Positions 1 through 10,694 are shown, counted from the first letter of the stretch. The stretch: DNA of 64,000 nucleotides from Haliclona indistincta (GCA_964017065.1 OZ024788.1:14227191-14291190); one strand, 5' to 3'. Program-made: numbers and translations. The notes: generated by a model from the letters alone, not told the origin.

Positions 1-130
1 CACAATGCCCAAACCACAAAAATGTAGTTTTATGGTTTCTATGAATGTGGTGCTGGCGAATGTGGTGCTGACTTCAGCCGGGTCAAAACTAGAGAGGGAG
101 TGATGTAACATTGTGACAATAAATATTATC

Positions 131-434
131 GCATTCAGTGGCGTATCTAGGGGGGGGGTGCTCAGGGTACTCCAGCACCCCCCTTAAACTAGACATATTA
201 ATATTCATAAAGTAGCAGGCTACTGGCTAACCTAACCTCATGCTCTAAGCTCTATAGCTTCATCGAAGAATCCATGATCGAGTGCCGTTCAGTTCTAAAT
301 AACGCACACTGTACCAATTATTTCACGCAAATAAACGAAAAATTAATTGATCATGAATAATTAATTAGCGAAAATTTTCGCGCGCACATATTCAGCACCC
401 CCTTCTACCAAATCCTAGATACGCCACTGGCATT
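131..434. repeat. hAT-like MITE with 16-bp terminal inverted repeats
   Basis: The element at 136-429 begins CAGTGGCGTATCTAGG and ends with its exact reverse complement. It is flanked by a 5-bp direct repeat GCATT (131-135 and 430-434). It has no coding capacity and its interior is AT-rich. CAGTGGCG-type ends are typical of hAT-related MITEs, but classical hAT duplications are 8 bp, so the superfamily is tentative. A related end (CTAGATACGCCACTGG) occurs alone at 41769-41784. Confidence 0.8.
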
Positions 435-562
435 GTCTTAGATTACACTTTAGTATGTTAACTGTGTTTGTGCTGTATCATCATTCCATTGGTCTTCGTA
501 TATAAGTAGCTCTCTGTTTCTTGTGAAAGATATCATTTCTCTTGTTCGATGCTGAATATTAC

Positions 563-802
563 CTACATTACAGAAGTGCCAGAGTGACTACAATGAGTAC
601 ATTGCGTTACGACCTGCGTTAATAAAAAACTAGATAATATATCAGATAATGAGTTAAAAAGTGGATGATGGGGGTTACAAAAATTGATGTTAAAGTCGCC
701 AATGAGTACAAAATTAGAAAAAATACGTGGATCTAAACTTTCAAAAACTAGATGCAGGTTATTTATATCAGTAGATTTATTTGGTGGTCGGTACCATACC
801 AT
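563..802 (-). pseudogene. LINE endonuclease (EEP domain) fragment
   Basis: About 80 residues resemble part of the exonuclease-endonuclease-phosphatase domain at the start of LINE ORF2. It shows VWYRPPN followed ~35 residues later by LIGDFNIN, the acidic catalytic motif of apurinic-type LINE endonucleases. There is no reverse transcriptase nearby and the fragment is truncated at both ends. It is joined in frame to the repeat-gene remnant at 803, giving a chimeric open frame (563-1204) that is not a real gene. Probably a CR1/L2/Jockey-type relic. Confidence 0.6.
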
Positions 803-2050
803 TGAATCACGCAAGAAATCCATCCAGTTGGTAGGCAATTTAGTAAGAGCTGATACTTTCCTACGTACACCCTTCCCCCTTTTGTCACGAGTAGACTCCT
901 TCAGACTATCAGGAAAGTAGGAATCCCACACTACATCCAGCCTATTAGCAACACGTAGTTGCTTAGATAAGTAAGGGATGAAAATTTTATTGGCATATTC
1001 AATGAAAGTTTTGGCACCTGCAGTTGAGAGAGTGTGGACAGTCGCGGCACCATCCAGTATTATGCAATCATATGTTGAGGGTGATCCAGTCTGCTGAGAA
1101 ACTAAAGTTTCTTGCCTCAGGATAAAGTCCCAGTACATGAAAGTAGGGCTTTGTTTACACATGGTTTCTACCCACACCTGCGATTCTATAGTAGATAATG
1201 ACAAAATGCCTCATGCTTAAGCTTTTTAAGAGCCAAAAGAGTAATTTGATGGGCATGCCTGGTTCTAGTAAGATGTGTTGCCTTCAAAAACGAGGAAACG
1301 ATACCAGAAATTGCTACTTCTGCCTCAGTTAAGGCAGTAGTCCATCCAGAGTTTTCTAGGACATCTCCCTATGTGTTCCATAAGGCCATTTCTGTGTGCA
1401 GTCCACCAAGCATGACAACATATTTCTGCTCACCATATGTGTCTGGCCATTTCCACTGGACAAATTTTGTGAGAGCAAACAGAGGTTGATCAAAGGTTGT
1501 AACAGGAATCTGTCCTGGATTAAGGTATTCTATCGCTTGCTTCTGCACAGCCATGCCATGCTTCACCATTGCTGGAGTAGCAGATTTCTATAAAACAGAG
1601 GAAGCAGTGCACATAAGGCTGGGGTCTACAGTCGGAGGCTGACGTGAAGCATGGTAAGCAGCCCAGCAGCCCATGCAATGGCATTTTTAGTGACTACCTT
1701 CTCCTCTACCAGTGGTAAAGCATGGTTGAACCAAGTAATTTCCTCAACTAAGGCTTCATCTAGGCAAGCTCGTGATGGTTCTGCTTCTGAGTACACAGAA
1801 CTGGGAATGACAATAGCAGAAGTTGTCATGGAGACAGCAGGAACACATGCATAGTAATCTGGGAGAGACTGCTTGTTTCCAGAGGGTGGTATGGGTAAAT
1901 GTTGCCTGCTCTCACCTGGGCAATCCCTAGATGGAAATTGAAAGAGACTAATTCCAGTCCCATGGAAAGAATCGACTGATGTAGTTGAACTAGGGTTGTG
2001 ATCAATGCTGTCTAAAGCACCAACAGTAAATAAAGCACCAAAGGTGCAGA
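803..2050 (-). pseudogene. Marine-invertebrate repeat gene, C-terminal part (decayed)
   Basis: Minus-strand reading gives conserved blocks in order: DSIDHNPSST and FHGTGISLFQ (~2010-1930), AIAWAA (~1680), LNPGQIPVTTFDQPLFAL (~1520), LGGLHTEMALWNT (~1380), THLTRTRHAHQIT (~1270), FMYWDFILRQETL (~1130) and DGAATVH to KRGKGVRRKV (~1055-850). One in-frame TAG follows WNT at ~1380, and there is at least one frameshift or stop at 1570-1626. The stretch between QETLV and DGAATVH looks shortened by deletion. I recognise these blocks from a large, highly copied, uncharacterised family in sponges, cnidarians and other marine animals, but do not know its function. The tail runs into the LINE scrap at 802. 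Confidence 0.65.
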
Positions 2051-2943
2051 TGCCTCGGTGCAGTAGCATGTATGCTAGCCTGCAATTAGCAGATGCATAT
2101 GACAGCAGCACGTATGCATGCAGTAGATCAATGGAAGCATCAAACAGTTCCATGGAAGCATGCGATGTGCACTGAAGCTGCAGTAGAAGTGACCAGCAGA
2201 TCCATGGTACATTCAGGCAAGCAGCTGCAGATCATAGCAACAGTGCCATGGAAGCACAGGCTAGTGACAGCTATCCAGCAGCATCAGATCATAGCAACAG
2301 TGCTATGGAAGCACAGGCTATAGTGGCAGCTATCCAGCAGCAGCAGATCTTAGCAACAGTGCCATGGAAGCACAGGCTAGTGACAGCTATCCAGCAGCAG
2401 CAGATCATATAGCAACAGTGCTATGGAAATGCAGGCTAGTAGCAGCTATCCAGCAACTGTACAAGCTGTTGTACAAAAGTTGTATTGAAGCCAAACAGAA
2501 TAATGCTCAAGTGTAGCTGGGCGTGACTGTAACCGCTCTGCTCGCTCCGGCTCACCTGTCGAGCAGCTAAGTGAACTCAAACACGCTTTCGCTCGCTAGT
2601 TTCACTGCTGCCAATGGAGTCGCGCGAGCTGTACTATCACAGATCAAGCCTTCAAGTTGCACTGTAGCCATCTGTAGACAGTTTTAATTGTCTATGAAGT
2701 AGGCCCGAGCGCTCAAGATGGCTGTTTAGGTTAGCAAATCACGCCATAACTTCAAAACAAAGGCTTTAATAGGAAATCTGTCAAATTTGATTTTCATAAA
2801 CTATCGAGATCTACCTGTATTGCAAGTTTCAGCGCTTAGTAGCAAGCGGTTGCTGAGATACGCATTGCGAACACACACAAACACAAACGAACAGACTACT
2901 GTATGCCTCGTGGCTCCGCCCACACCTCGGCATAATAACCCCT
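2045..2943. mobile_element. ~0.9-kb insertion inside the repeat gene
   Basis: On the minus strand the repeat-gene protein breaks after CLQKG (2945) and resumes with LFTVGALDSIDHN (~2040), so ~900 bp of foreign DNA interrupts it. The insert holds a ~60-bp tandem repeat (2221-2455) and unrelated sequence. Near its right end TATGCC and GGCATA (2902-2934) form a short inverted pair around a CCGCCCAC core. I could not define duplications or a transposase. Confidence 0.45.
2221..2455. repeat. Tandem repeat, four ~58-62-bp units
   Basis: Four imperfect units each carry CAGATCATAGCAACAGTG, then an ATGGAA(G)CACAGGCTAGTG-like block and CAGCTATCCAGCAGC. They start near 2221, 2280, 2338 and 2394. The later units carry small indels, such as an inserted TA in the fourth. 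There is no sign of coding use: the open frame running through them also crosses unrelated sequence. Confidence 0.75.
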
Positions 2944-3646
2944 TTTGAAGACAAGTAGGAGCAACAACACCTTCTTTCTCGAATTGTTCACAAACAGCAG
3001 TGGCAATCCATTCTTCTAACTCCAGAACCCTATCATATGAAATGCATATTCCAATTTGATAAAGCTGCTGGATGAGTTTCTTGCTTCGGGTCACCTGATG
3101 CATATTCAGACCAAGATACTCAGGAAGAGGCGGCTCTCGTTGCAGAGAATGTCTTGGTTTCACATCCGTTTTGGAGGGACGTTTCTTGACATTGTAGAGA
3201 ATAAGTTGGCTAATAGTAAGACTAGCCTGTGATTCTTGCCTGTCTTGATCTTGCAAATTGAGGCCATTTAGTACAAGTGAGACCAGAGACTTAAGACTGG
3301 AAGGGAGAGAATGCTCCTGCCATTTTGGTGGAGAACTACCAGTGAATGTGAAGTGATCATGATTGAAAATGTCATTTCGAATTATGGCAGCTGCCTTAGC
3401 AAGAATAGCAACATCTTCAGAAAAGTCGCGCTTTTTGAGAGCTTTCTTCTGCATATTCTTCATTCCTTCCTCAAAAAAATTGATAGTGTTTTTACCATCA
3501 TGCTGTTCCTGATCCTCTGGAAACTTCTCCAATACATTAGCCTTTAGTCTGGTTTTGTTGATTTGCTTTTTGATACCGAGATCTTTAAGGCGGTTAACAT
3601 ACGTGGAGTGTATGTCAGAAAGCTGGAAAAAGAGGGTTCCAGTATC
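2944..3646 (-). pseudogene. Marine-invertebrate repeat gene, middle part
   Basis: An open minus-strand frame runs from about 3646 to 2945. Blocks in order are LSDIHSTYVNRL, KKQINKTRLKANVLEKFPE, QEHDGKN-like QEQHDGKNTI, DVAILAKAAAIIRNDIF, HSLPSSLKSLVSLVLNG, EPPLPEYLGLN, QLYQIGICISYDRVLELEEW and VVAPTCLQKG. These are the middle of the same uncharacterised family as 803-2050. The part is free of stops but bounded on both sides by insertions (foldback at 3647, insertion at 2943), so the gene is dead as a whole. A second copy elsewhere would give the intact order. Confidence 0.65.
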
Positions 3647-4228
3647 TAAAAAAGCTTTAATAAAAAAACTGAAAAGTGTAGGGATGACTCTTAAAAAAGG
3701 AAAGGAACAAGATTGGATGATGCTTGCAAAAGTAAAGGAACAAGATGGAATAACGATAAGCTTGCAAATGTAAAAGTCCCAAGTATCCCTACATCAGCGG
3801 CTTGCTGCGACGACGTGCAACTGACAAAATGCGGAATCCTTTTCCTATACCTTTACAACCGTCAATTACTTCATCGGACTGCGTCCTCCAAACACAGCTA
3901 CCTGCAGCATATTTACAACTGTCAACTACTTCATCGGACTGCGTCCTCCTAAACACAGATACCTCTAGTTATTTACAACCGTCAATTACTCCATCGGACT
4001 GCGTCCTCCAAACACAGATACCTCTAGTTATTTACAACCAACAATTACTCCATCGGACTGCGTCCTCCTTCAAGCCGCTGATGTAGGGATACTTGGGACT
4101 TTTACATTTGCAAGCTTATCGTTATTCCATCTTGTTCCTTTACTTTTGCAAGCATCATCCAATCTTGTTCCTTTCCTTTTTTAAGAGTCATCCCTACACT
4201 TTTCAGTTTTTTTATTAAAGCTTTTTTA
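3647..4228. repeat. Foldback element FB1, perfect 158-bp arms
   Basis: The left arm 3647-3804 and right arm 4071-4228 are reverse complements with no mismatch that I can find. The 266-nt loop contains four ~62-bp tandem units ending in CATCGGACTGCGTCCTCC. The arms turn at TCCCTACATCAGCGGCTTG, a motif shared (CAGTGGCTG form) with FB2 and FB3. An inverted GTAGGGATG sits near the outer end of each arm. The arms are not coding. The element sits inside the decayed repeat gene, so it inserted or formed there after that gene arrived. Confidence 0.9.
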
Positions 4229-5500
4229 CTTTACTTGTTCCTGTTACTTTTTTGATCACTACCAGTTTGAAGTTATTAGTTGTATTCTATGTATAAGATG
4301 TTATTTCATTTTGACAACTCTGTGAGCAGCAGTTACTAGTCTAGCAGATGTGAACGTGCACAGGGTCTTGAGAGTAAGGAGTGTGGTTTAAAATAATGTT
4401 TAATATTACCAATGAAAGGTTTAAAATAGTTAAAGAGGTTGAGGACGCAGACAGCAAAATATCAAGTCCAGGTATGATTTGACAACATGATACTTGTTAG
4501 TACAGTAATGGATGAAGGAAGAGAGGCCGTATACTGACAACTCATGATGCTGCAAGCCTAATAGTAGGAGCACGCCTTAGTAGAACCTTGTTAATGTCAA
4601 TATCACACTCACAGAGGCTTCTAGTCCTTTACAACTTACGCTGCGTGGTGTAGGAAGTAGGAACCTTACTGTTCTTAGAATCTTGCTGCCGGTAAGCTAG
4701 AATCATTGTTCATGACTGGGTATTTCAGTTTTAACCCGCCATCTGAAGCTTTAACGAACAGATCAGTGTTACTTAGGCTATAGTACTGCTCTAGACAAAT
4801 TTCATACCACTGGCTTGCGCGCTGAAGCGTCCAGAGCAGAGACAAAACGCAGTATCGATCGAGATAGCTAGCTGCAAAACTGGTGTGGGCGGAGTTAATG
4901 ATACGAGTGACAAGAGGGTTAATTATTTAATGGCGTCTTCAGTCTAAAACGGCCCAAAAACCATGTTTTTCAAGGATTACTCGCTTCTGGTAGTGTTTAA
5001 TGCCTATCTAAGAAGTAAGTGCACTATTCCAGATATATACACGTGCAATTGTGCAGGTTTGGTAGTGATTCGTTCACTCAGGACAGCGCTAGGCTCGTTC
5101 AAAGAAGAAAGAAAGAAAGAAAGAAAGAAAGAAGAAGAAGAAAGAAGATGAACAATTCGCGTGGGCGGCGATTTTAGTTTACCACTTTAGAAACGTCTGT
5201 CAGCTTCGCCAAAGGTATTTCCATGCTCAGAACAATCGTCTGATCAATCCTAGATGTCTGGAATCTCAAGAAACGCTAAAACAGCGAAGATCTGCAACGG
5301 CTCCCAGAGAGTCGCCATCTTGATTTTCGTCGTCAAGCAAGCAGTCCCGGCGACTTTCATAGACTTCCTACAAGCGCTTACACTTCAGATTCACTTAGAG
5401 ATAGTTAAAATGCAGTAGAAATGTATAACAATAGAGATATGTGCGAAAACTCATTTTCACACATGAGTAGCCGCCATCTTAATTCGAGGTCATCCCTACA
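4229..5500. other. Non-coding; end of piggyBac-like relic at 4620-4918
   Basis: No gene is visible. From about 4620 to 4918 the sequence is, in reverse, related to 45840-46110 of the piggyBac-like element: both share the GCGTGGTGTAGG and CGCGCTGAAGCGTCCAGAG stretches. It ends in a GGGTTAA (TTAA at 4919-4922) like that element's end. The rest (4229-4619, 4923-5500) shows only AT-rich unique sequence and the microsatellite at 5101. Confidence 0.5.
5101..5148. repeat. GAAA/GAAG microsatellite
   Basis: A purine-only run of GAAA units passes into GAAGAA units. It is a simple low-complexity tract with no gene context. Confidence 0.9.
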
Positions 5501-5524
5501 TATCATTGCCGATCGGCAATGATA
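5501..5524. repeat. 24-bp perfect palindrome
   Basis: TATCATTGCC-GATC-GGCAATGATA is fully self-complementary. It directly follows TCCCTACA, part of the turn motif of the foldback elements. It sits at the edge between unique sequence and the N-terminal relic of the repeat gene, so it may be an insertion scar. No function can be assigned. Confidence 0.7.
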
Positions 5525-5539
5525 ATAGATTTCTCAATA

Positions 5540-6035
5540 TAGCTTGCAAGTTCTACCAATGCCCTGGACTCATTTAGTTTCGCATCTTTATCTCCGGCTA
5601 GTTGGCTAGACTTTCTTACATGACTTCTGTATCGGTTTCTAAGATTAACCAAACATTTCAAGTGGTATTTGCTACCCTAGCTATTAGATCGCCAACATCA
5701 CTTATTCTAGCAAGAATATTGGTATCTTGTAGTACTGTTACTATGGCACGAATATTGCTATCTGCATCAAAGGTCAAAACTTGATGAAGACTACCTTCGT
5801 CACACCCCCTTTCACAAAATATACATTCATCTACTGAAATTGCTTGACGCTTGCTACGCTTTTAGTCAGGCGGGTTAGACTCACTTGCTGAGGCACTCCT
5901 TTTCTTTACTTTGGTGAGCTTTGAGGTATTGTATTTTAAATAGCAAGATTTATGCCAAGATGCGCTGTGCATCACAAAGGTAGTTGCACTTTCATTGGGT
6001 ACAAAGAAAATAGGTGTTGGAAGTGCATTCATCAT
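5540..6035 (-). pseudogene. Marine-invertebrate repeat gene, N-terminal part
   Basis: Minus-strand translation gives FFVPNESATTFVMHSASWHKSC, then LKYNTSKLTKVKKR, SKRQAISVDECIFCE (after one in-frame TAA/TAG-type stop), LHQVLTFDADSNIRAIV, LQDTNILARI and GDLIARVA. Cys/His spacing (SWHKSC and CIFCE) suggests a zinc-binding head. Further stops follow TT and VM. This is the start of the same family as 2944-3646 and 803-2050. The three parts are collinear on the minus strand, so all are one gene broken by later insertions. Confidence 0.6.
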
Positions 6036-6098
6036 TCAAAACTGATTGACGTTAGCCAAGAATGATTCATATGGTCTATTTTGATCACCTTTGGTAAT

Positions 6099-6124
6099 TA
6101 GGGAGACACGGTAGTGTCTCCCTA
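6099..6124. promoter_or_regulatory. Terminal hairpin at Helitron-type left end
   Basis: TAGGGAGACAC-GGTA-GTGTCTCCCTA is a perfect 11-bp stem with a 4-nt loop, at the start of the shared leader. The counterpart at 13480-13505 has a compensating A:T to G:C pair change, so the stem is kept. Confidence 0.7.
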
Positions 6125-7075
6125 TGTAGGGTCGAACGAGAAAACAAGATGGCGGCTACATACAATGTATTAGCATTCAAACGCTGATATTTCGCCTGGT
6201 GATGAATTTTATACGTCCAAAGACACTTAAATCTGCTCTCTGGCGTTGCCCCATCTTACAATAGCAAGGATGTCGCTCGAAATTGTTGCTAAAGTGACGA
6301 ACCTGGAAACGGTGAAAATCGAGTTTCGTCATCTTCGTCTTCTTCTTTCTTCTTTCTTCAGCGCGCCTAGCGCCTTTACGCGAGCAGTGCCGAGACCAAA
6401 ACACCCACGAAAAGTCGTGAAATTCTCCTGGCAGGTGCCTTTTGAACTTTGTATTTAGCGCAACGGCGATATAAATTCCGCGATTTCTCGATCGTGATCC
6501 ATAGTCAGCTAAGTGTTAGACGCCATTATTGTGATTGCGCAATACGCACGTGACCAAGCAGTGGTCAGCGCACGTGACCAAGCACTAGCTTTAGTATCGC
6601 CGCGCCGACGCGCCGTATGGTACACGGAGAACACATAAATTGTCTGGAGTCTTCGAAGAACGGTAAGCTCGTATAGGATCACCATTCTGCACTTGCCAGA
6701 TAATTATAACCGCCGTACAGGTCTACAAACAAGTGTGGGCGGGGCTCGTATGCACTGCATGCATGCATTCATGCATGCATAGGCGACCTGATACATTTGT
6801 ATGTACAGCATAACAATTATTTTTAGTTACAAGTTTAAAGCCATCAACAACAGGAAAACTAAACCAATGGTGGAAACAAAGACGGCTCGGTACTTGCATG
6901 ATATTGAACTGCACATTACTGAAAAAGAAAAATGGACACAAACAAGAAAATTAAAAAGATTTCTATCGAAATCAATAGGATGTAGGGTTGTGAAATCTAC
7001 CACTGGTCCACAATGTAAACTAACAAGGAACAAGCATGGAATAGTAACACGATTGACTTGCTAACAGACCATAGA
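6099..7075 (+). mobile_element. Non-autonomous Helitron derivative, copy A (leader + tail)
   Basis: 6099-6555 is closely similar to 13480-13925, the leader directly upstream of the intact Helitron gene, but no Rep-helicase follows. Instead ~500 bp continue that are related to the left arm and flank of foldback FB3, downstream of that Helitron. This fits an internal-deletion derivative made of leader and tail. It starts with a perfect 11-bp hairpin. A 65-codon open frame starting MVETK lies in the tail; it recurs in copy B as part of a palindrome arm, so I do not call it a gene. Confidence 0.6.
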
Positions 7076-7554
7076 ACTTAGTTTTTAGCTAAACGGCGAT
7101 ATAAATTCCGCGACTTCTCGATCGTGATCCATTGTCAGCTAAGTGTTAGACGCCATTAATAATTATAGTGATTGTGCAATACGCATACGCGCGTGACCAA
7201 GCTGTGGTTAGCTTGAGTATCGCCACGCCGTATAGATCACGGAGAACACATAGTTGTCTGGCGAGTCTTCGAAGAACGGTAAGCTAGCAAGCGCAGAATC
7301 ACCATTCTGCCTTGCCAGATAATTATAACCGCCGTAAACAAGTGTGGGCGGGGCTCGTATGCACTGTATTCATGCATGCGTAGGCGAGCTGATATCTACA
7401 GCATAAGAATTATTTAGCTACAAGTTTAAAATTGTTAATAATAAAGAAAAGCCATCAACAACAGGAAAACCAAACCAATGGTGGAGACAAAGATGGCACA
7501 GCAATTGCATGATATTGAACTGCACTTCACTGAAAAAGAAAAAAGGACACAAAC
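7076..7554 (+). mobile_element. Helitron derivative, copy B (tandem partial leader + tail)
   Basis: The sequence restarts inside the leader (GAACTTAGTTTTTAGC, matching 13827 onward). It then repeats copy A: GCGACTTCTCGATCGTGATCC, the GACGCCATTA block, the GTGTGGGCGGGGCTCGTATG block and the MVETK frame (7478-7675). Copy B is therefore a head-to-tail partial duplicate of copy A, with small indels. Its tail runs directly into foldback FB2. Confidence 0.6.
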
Positions 7555-7933
7555 AAGAAAATTAAAAAGATTTCTATCGAAATCAAAAGGATATAGGGTT
7601 GTGAAATCTACCACTGGTCAACAATGTAAACTAACAAGGAACAAGCATGGAATGGCAACACGATTGACTTGCTAACAGACCATAGATCCCTACATCAGTG
7701 GCTGTACATAAGCTGTCACAAGCTGAATGCACGTCAGGTGTCAGTCAACAGCAACAAGCTGAACTAGCTATAGTCAACTACAGCAGCCACTGATGTAGGG
7801 ATCTATGGTCTGTTAGCAAGTCAATCGTGTTGCCATTCCATGCTTGTTCCTTGTTAGTTTACATTGTTGACCAGTGGTAGATTTCACAACCCTATATCCT
7901 TTTGATTTCGATAGAAATCTTTTTAATTTTCTT
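7555..7933. repeat. Foldback element FB2, perfect 150-bp arms
   Basis: The left arm 7555-7704 and right arm 7784-7933 are perfect reverse complements, with a 79-nt loop. The left arm continues the copy-B tail without a break, whereas the sequence beyond 7933 is unrelated. So the right arm reads as an inverted copy of the left flank. The turn motif is TCCCTACATCAGTGGCTG. Confidence 0.9.
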
Positions 7934-8067
7934 TTGGATTATGCAATGGGCACCTTAAGGATTCAGCTGTACTTTCTTGGCAAATAATGCACAAATTCCA
8001 GTCTATATCCATGATGGTATACACTATATAGAGTATAATAATATAATGTTTATTTAACTGGGCAAAC

Positions 8068-8686
8068 AGTATAGACCATTTTAGGCGCTAATAGGTGCGA
8101 ATGTTTGGACCGCCATATTGACGGTATTGTGCTGCTGGTAAAACACAAGATATTCGTTTCTTTGCGTGCTTGGCAGGATACTTTCCACTTGCAAGCGATA
8201 GAATTTTACATTGCAAGCTTAAGAGTTTACAAACCAACATTACTGCCACAATCTCGGTCAAGAAAGCGAAGTTAACAAGCAGTTGACTGCAAGAAACTGG
8301 TCAAGTTTTGCTGCTGTTCTGTATCAGCCAAGCTATTATCGATTGGACTATTTGATCAAGGCCGCTACCAGTATTGTTTGCCTCCATGATGTAGTTGCTC
8401 GTAGGCACAGTGTGCCAGTAAAACCGAACAAAATGTCAGTAGTTTCGTTCCATATTTCCCGCTTTGCTGGCTGTTCGAGAGAGAGAAACGCACGTTTTCA
8501 AGCTCTAGTTATAAGCAATATACTTTCGCTTGTGTGTGCAAAGTACCTAGCTAAGCACGCAAAAAGACGAAACCTTGTGTTTTGCCTGCAGCACAATACC
8601 GACAAAATGGTGGCGTCGACACGGTCATGTCCGGTGTTGTACGGGCGCGTGCGGGAAAATGATTAGCGACTAAAATGGTCTATACT
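8068..8686. mobile_element. TIR element without coding capacity
   Basis: It starts AGTATAGACCATTTTAG and ends with the exact reverse complement (17 bp). Inner similarity extends over ~120 bp on each side (GACGGTATTGTGCTGC / GCAGCACAATACCGAC; GCGTGCTTGGC / GCTAAGCACGC). Flanking bases AAC and TAC give no clean duplication. A 127-codon open frame (8283-8666) overlaps the right inverted arm and resembles nothing I know. It is a non-autonomous DNA transposon of undetermined superfamily. Confidence 0.75.
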
Positions 8687-9388
8687 TACCTGACCGGATA
8701 CTCTTATCAGCTGGCCAGGTAACCGGCCATGTGGTCTACAATCCTATTTAATACCCATTTTGATAATGTAATTCATGTGAACTAGCTATAATTATGGAGG
8801 ATTATGTGTAAATGCACTTAAAATTTTTTTGCCATTTTTCGTATTAATGCAGCTGCCATTTCGTTTGCGCAAGGATTTGGTAAGGGCTCCTCGGACCAAA
8901 TTACTTATTTTGACCTAAATAATAGCTGTAAGAAATTTGGTGCTTTTATCCGCTCTGTAACAATAATGCCAAAAATTTACGCTAAGCCACCAGACTACTA
9001 AGGATGGAGCTAAAAACTTAAAATTAATGCCATTTATACGGAGAATAAATGGAGTTAATGAACCGGGCACTCCCCCAGGGTATTGGGAGGCGTCCTGTAG
9101 GCGTGGCTAGTGTGTGCTCGTGCTGAGCTCATTTCACCCTCGTCGTGTCTCCCTTTGCTATCCATCTCAATCGTCGTCAATACCAGTTCGATGGCTCAAC
9201 TCAAGGCAGGCGTTTGAGAGCCCGCGGGTCTCGGGCAGTGGCGATACCAAGATCGTCGGCCGCGCCGTACAGCACGCGCTCGCGAGGCGCCCCATCTAAC
9301 ACTAGGGTGACGGTACTCTCCATCACACCGACTACGGGAGCCGGTACCTCTGCAACCCTTACACCTGCTCCAGTGTCACAATAGTGAC
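8687..9388. other. No gene seen
   Basis: AT-rich to 9060, then GC-richer sequence. Short open frames at 9114-9384 overlap each other in several frames without recognisable domains. I see no RNA gene or repeat here. Confidence 0.5.
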
Positions 9389-9677
9389 ATTTAGTTACAC
9401 CGATTTTGAGCAAACGCGTAACGAGTCACGTGCGCGTGCAAGCACCACCGTGACCACCCATTACACGTTGATTCCACTCGTTCTGGACGTGTGTACAGGC
9501 AGCTCCATGCGGTCACTCTCTCCTGGTGGTTTCCTCTGGTCAGTTTGCGCCCGACTTCACGTCTGGTGAGAATAAAACTATCCGTTTGTGGTTGTTCTTA
9601 ATTTTTGCCATGTTAAATAGTCGCTTGCTCATTGTTCTTGTCTTCAACAGTCCTGTTTCTGCTACTATTTCAATACA

Positions 9678-10617
9678 ATGCCTCAGTTTCGTTGGCCAGA
9701 TGTAGAAAACGATATTTTTCTAGCAAGAGAGGTCGTTGGACGCCGTCCAACCAAGGCAGCTGACTGGGAAGTGATTGCAAGCACACTCAACGCAGCTTTC
9801 AGTACACCAACCAGAATTGTGCAACTTAAAGGGAGGGGATGTAGAGAGAGGTTAGAGAGGCTTCTTGGTAAATTTCGTTCAGAGGAGAGCCAGTCTTTGA
9901 AAAGGCTAGTTAACTGTTATTTTATAGTAATGTGATAGCTTAAGTTCAACTGTTATAGGTCTGGTACAGAGGAAGAATATAGCGAACTTGTACAGTTGCT
10001 TGAAGACATCTCTACATATCAAAGAGATATGCATGATGCTATTGTGCAGCAAAAAGAGATAAAGAAGCAAAAGGAGATGAGTGACAAAAGCATTGGTGAA
10101 GAGATGAGAAAAGCAGCCATGGAAAGTTTATCTCATAAGTTTATACTTACATGTGCATGAACTGAATAATTATAATGGCACTTAATATTTCAGAACGAAA
10201 GCGAAGAAGAGAGCTAGAGGAAGAAAAGGAGAACATATCTATCATGGAAGATGAGAATTATGATGATCTTGAGGATGTAGATGAACTCAGTTCACACTTA
10301 GCGAAAGGTTTGAACAGCAGTCACGTATTATACTTATTACGTATTTTTTGTTTGTCCAGATTACACAAAAAATCCCAAGAGGGCTTCAAAGCTATCTGCA
10401 ATGCAGTTGTTGGAAAAGAAACTGGAAAAAAGCTGATCTTAAGAAAATGGAGTTAGATCTAAAAAGAAAGGAACTTGAGCTAAAGGAAATACAAATGGAA
10501 AGAGAACATGAGGAGCGACAGAAGAGAGAAGAGGACATCAGACAGAAAAGAACGCAACTGGAACTCATGGAAAGAAAAACCATGCTGGAGTTACTTGTGA
10601 AATTAACCTCTAAGTAG
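9678..10617 (+). pseudogene. Harbinger Myb/SANT-like DNA-binding partner (broken)
   Basis: Spliced gene. Exon 1 begins MPQFRWPDVENDIFLAREV and ends ...ESQSLKR near 9907. It reads as a trihelix/Myb-type fold with the conserved W and LKGRGCRERLERL. Exon 2 (~9960-10135) begins SGTEEEYSEL. Exon 3 (~10190-10306) is acidic (EDENYDDLEDVDEL). The last part is a Lys/Glu-rich coiled coil (10360-10617). A 1-nt shift in the A-run near 10428-10433 breaks the last exon, so I call it a pseudogene. In active Harbingers this protein helps nuclear import and end binding of the transposase. It is homologous exon by exon to 44160-44996. Confidence 0.65.
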
Positions 10618-10694
10618 GGTTCAGTTGGAACATTCCGTTTCACGGTCATGCAACATGTCACTTAATCATTCAGTTGTACAAGATACAAGAACAA

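Noticed and set aside
2093..2323. Coding gene across the 60-bp tandem repeats
   Set aside because: The frame only persists because the repeat units lack stops; unit lengths differ by non-multiples of three.
6866..7675. Two 65-codon frames starting MVETK as small genes
   Set aside because: They lie in the Helitron-derived tail. The same sequence forms part of the arms of FB2 and, diverged, FB3, where the reading frame is not kept.
8283..8666. 127-codon gene inside the TIR element
   Set aside because: It overlaps the right inverted arm and has no recognisable motif.
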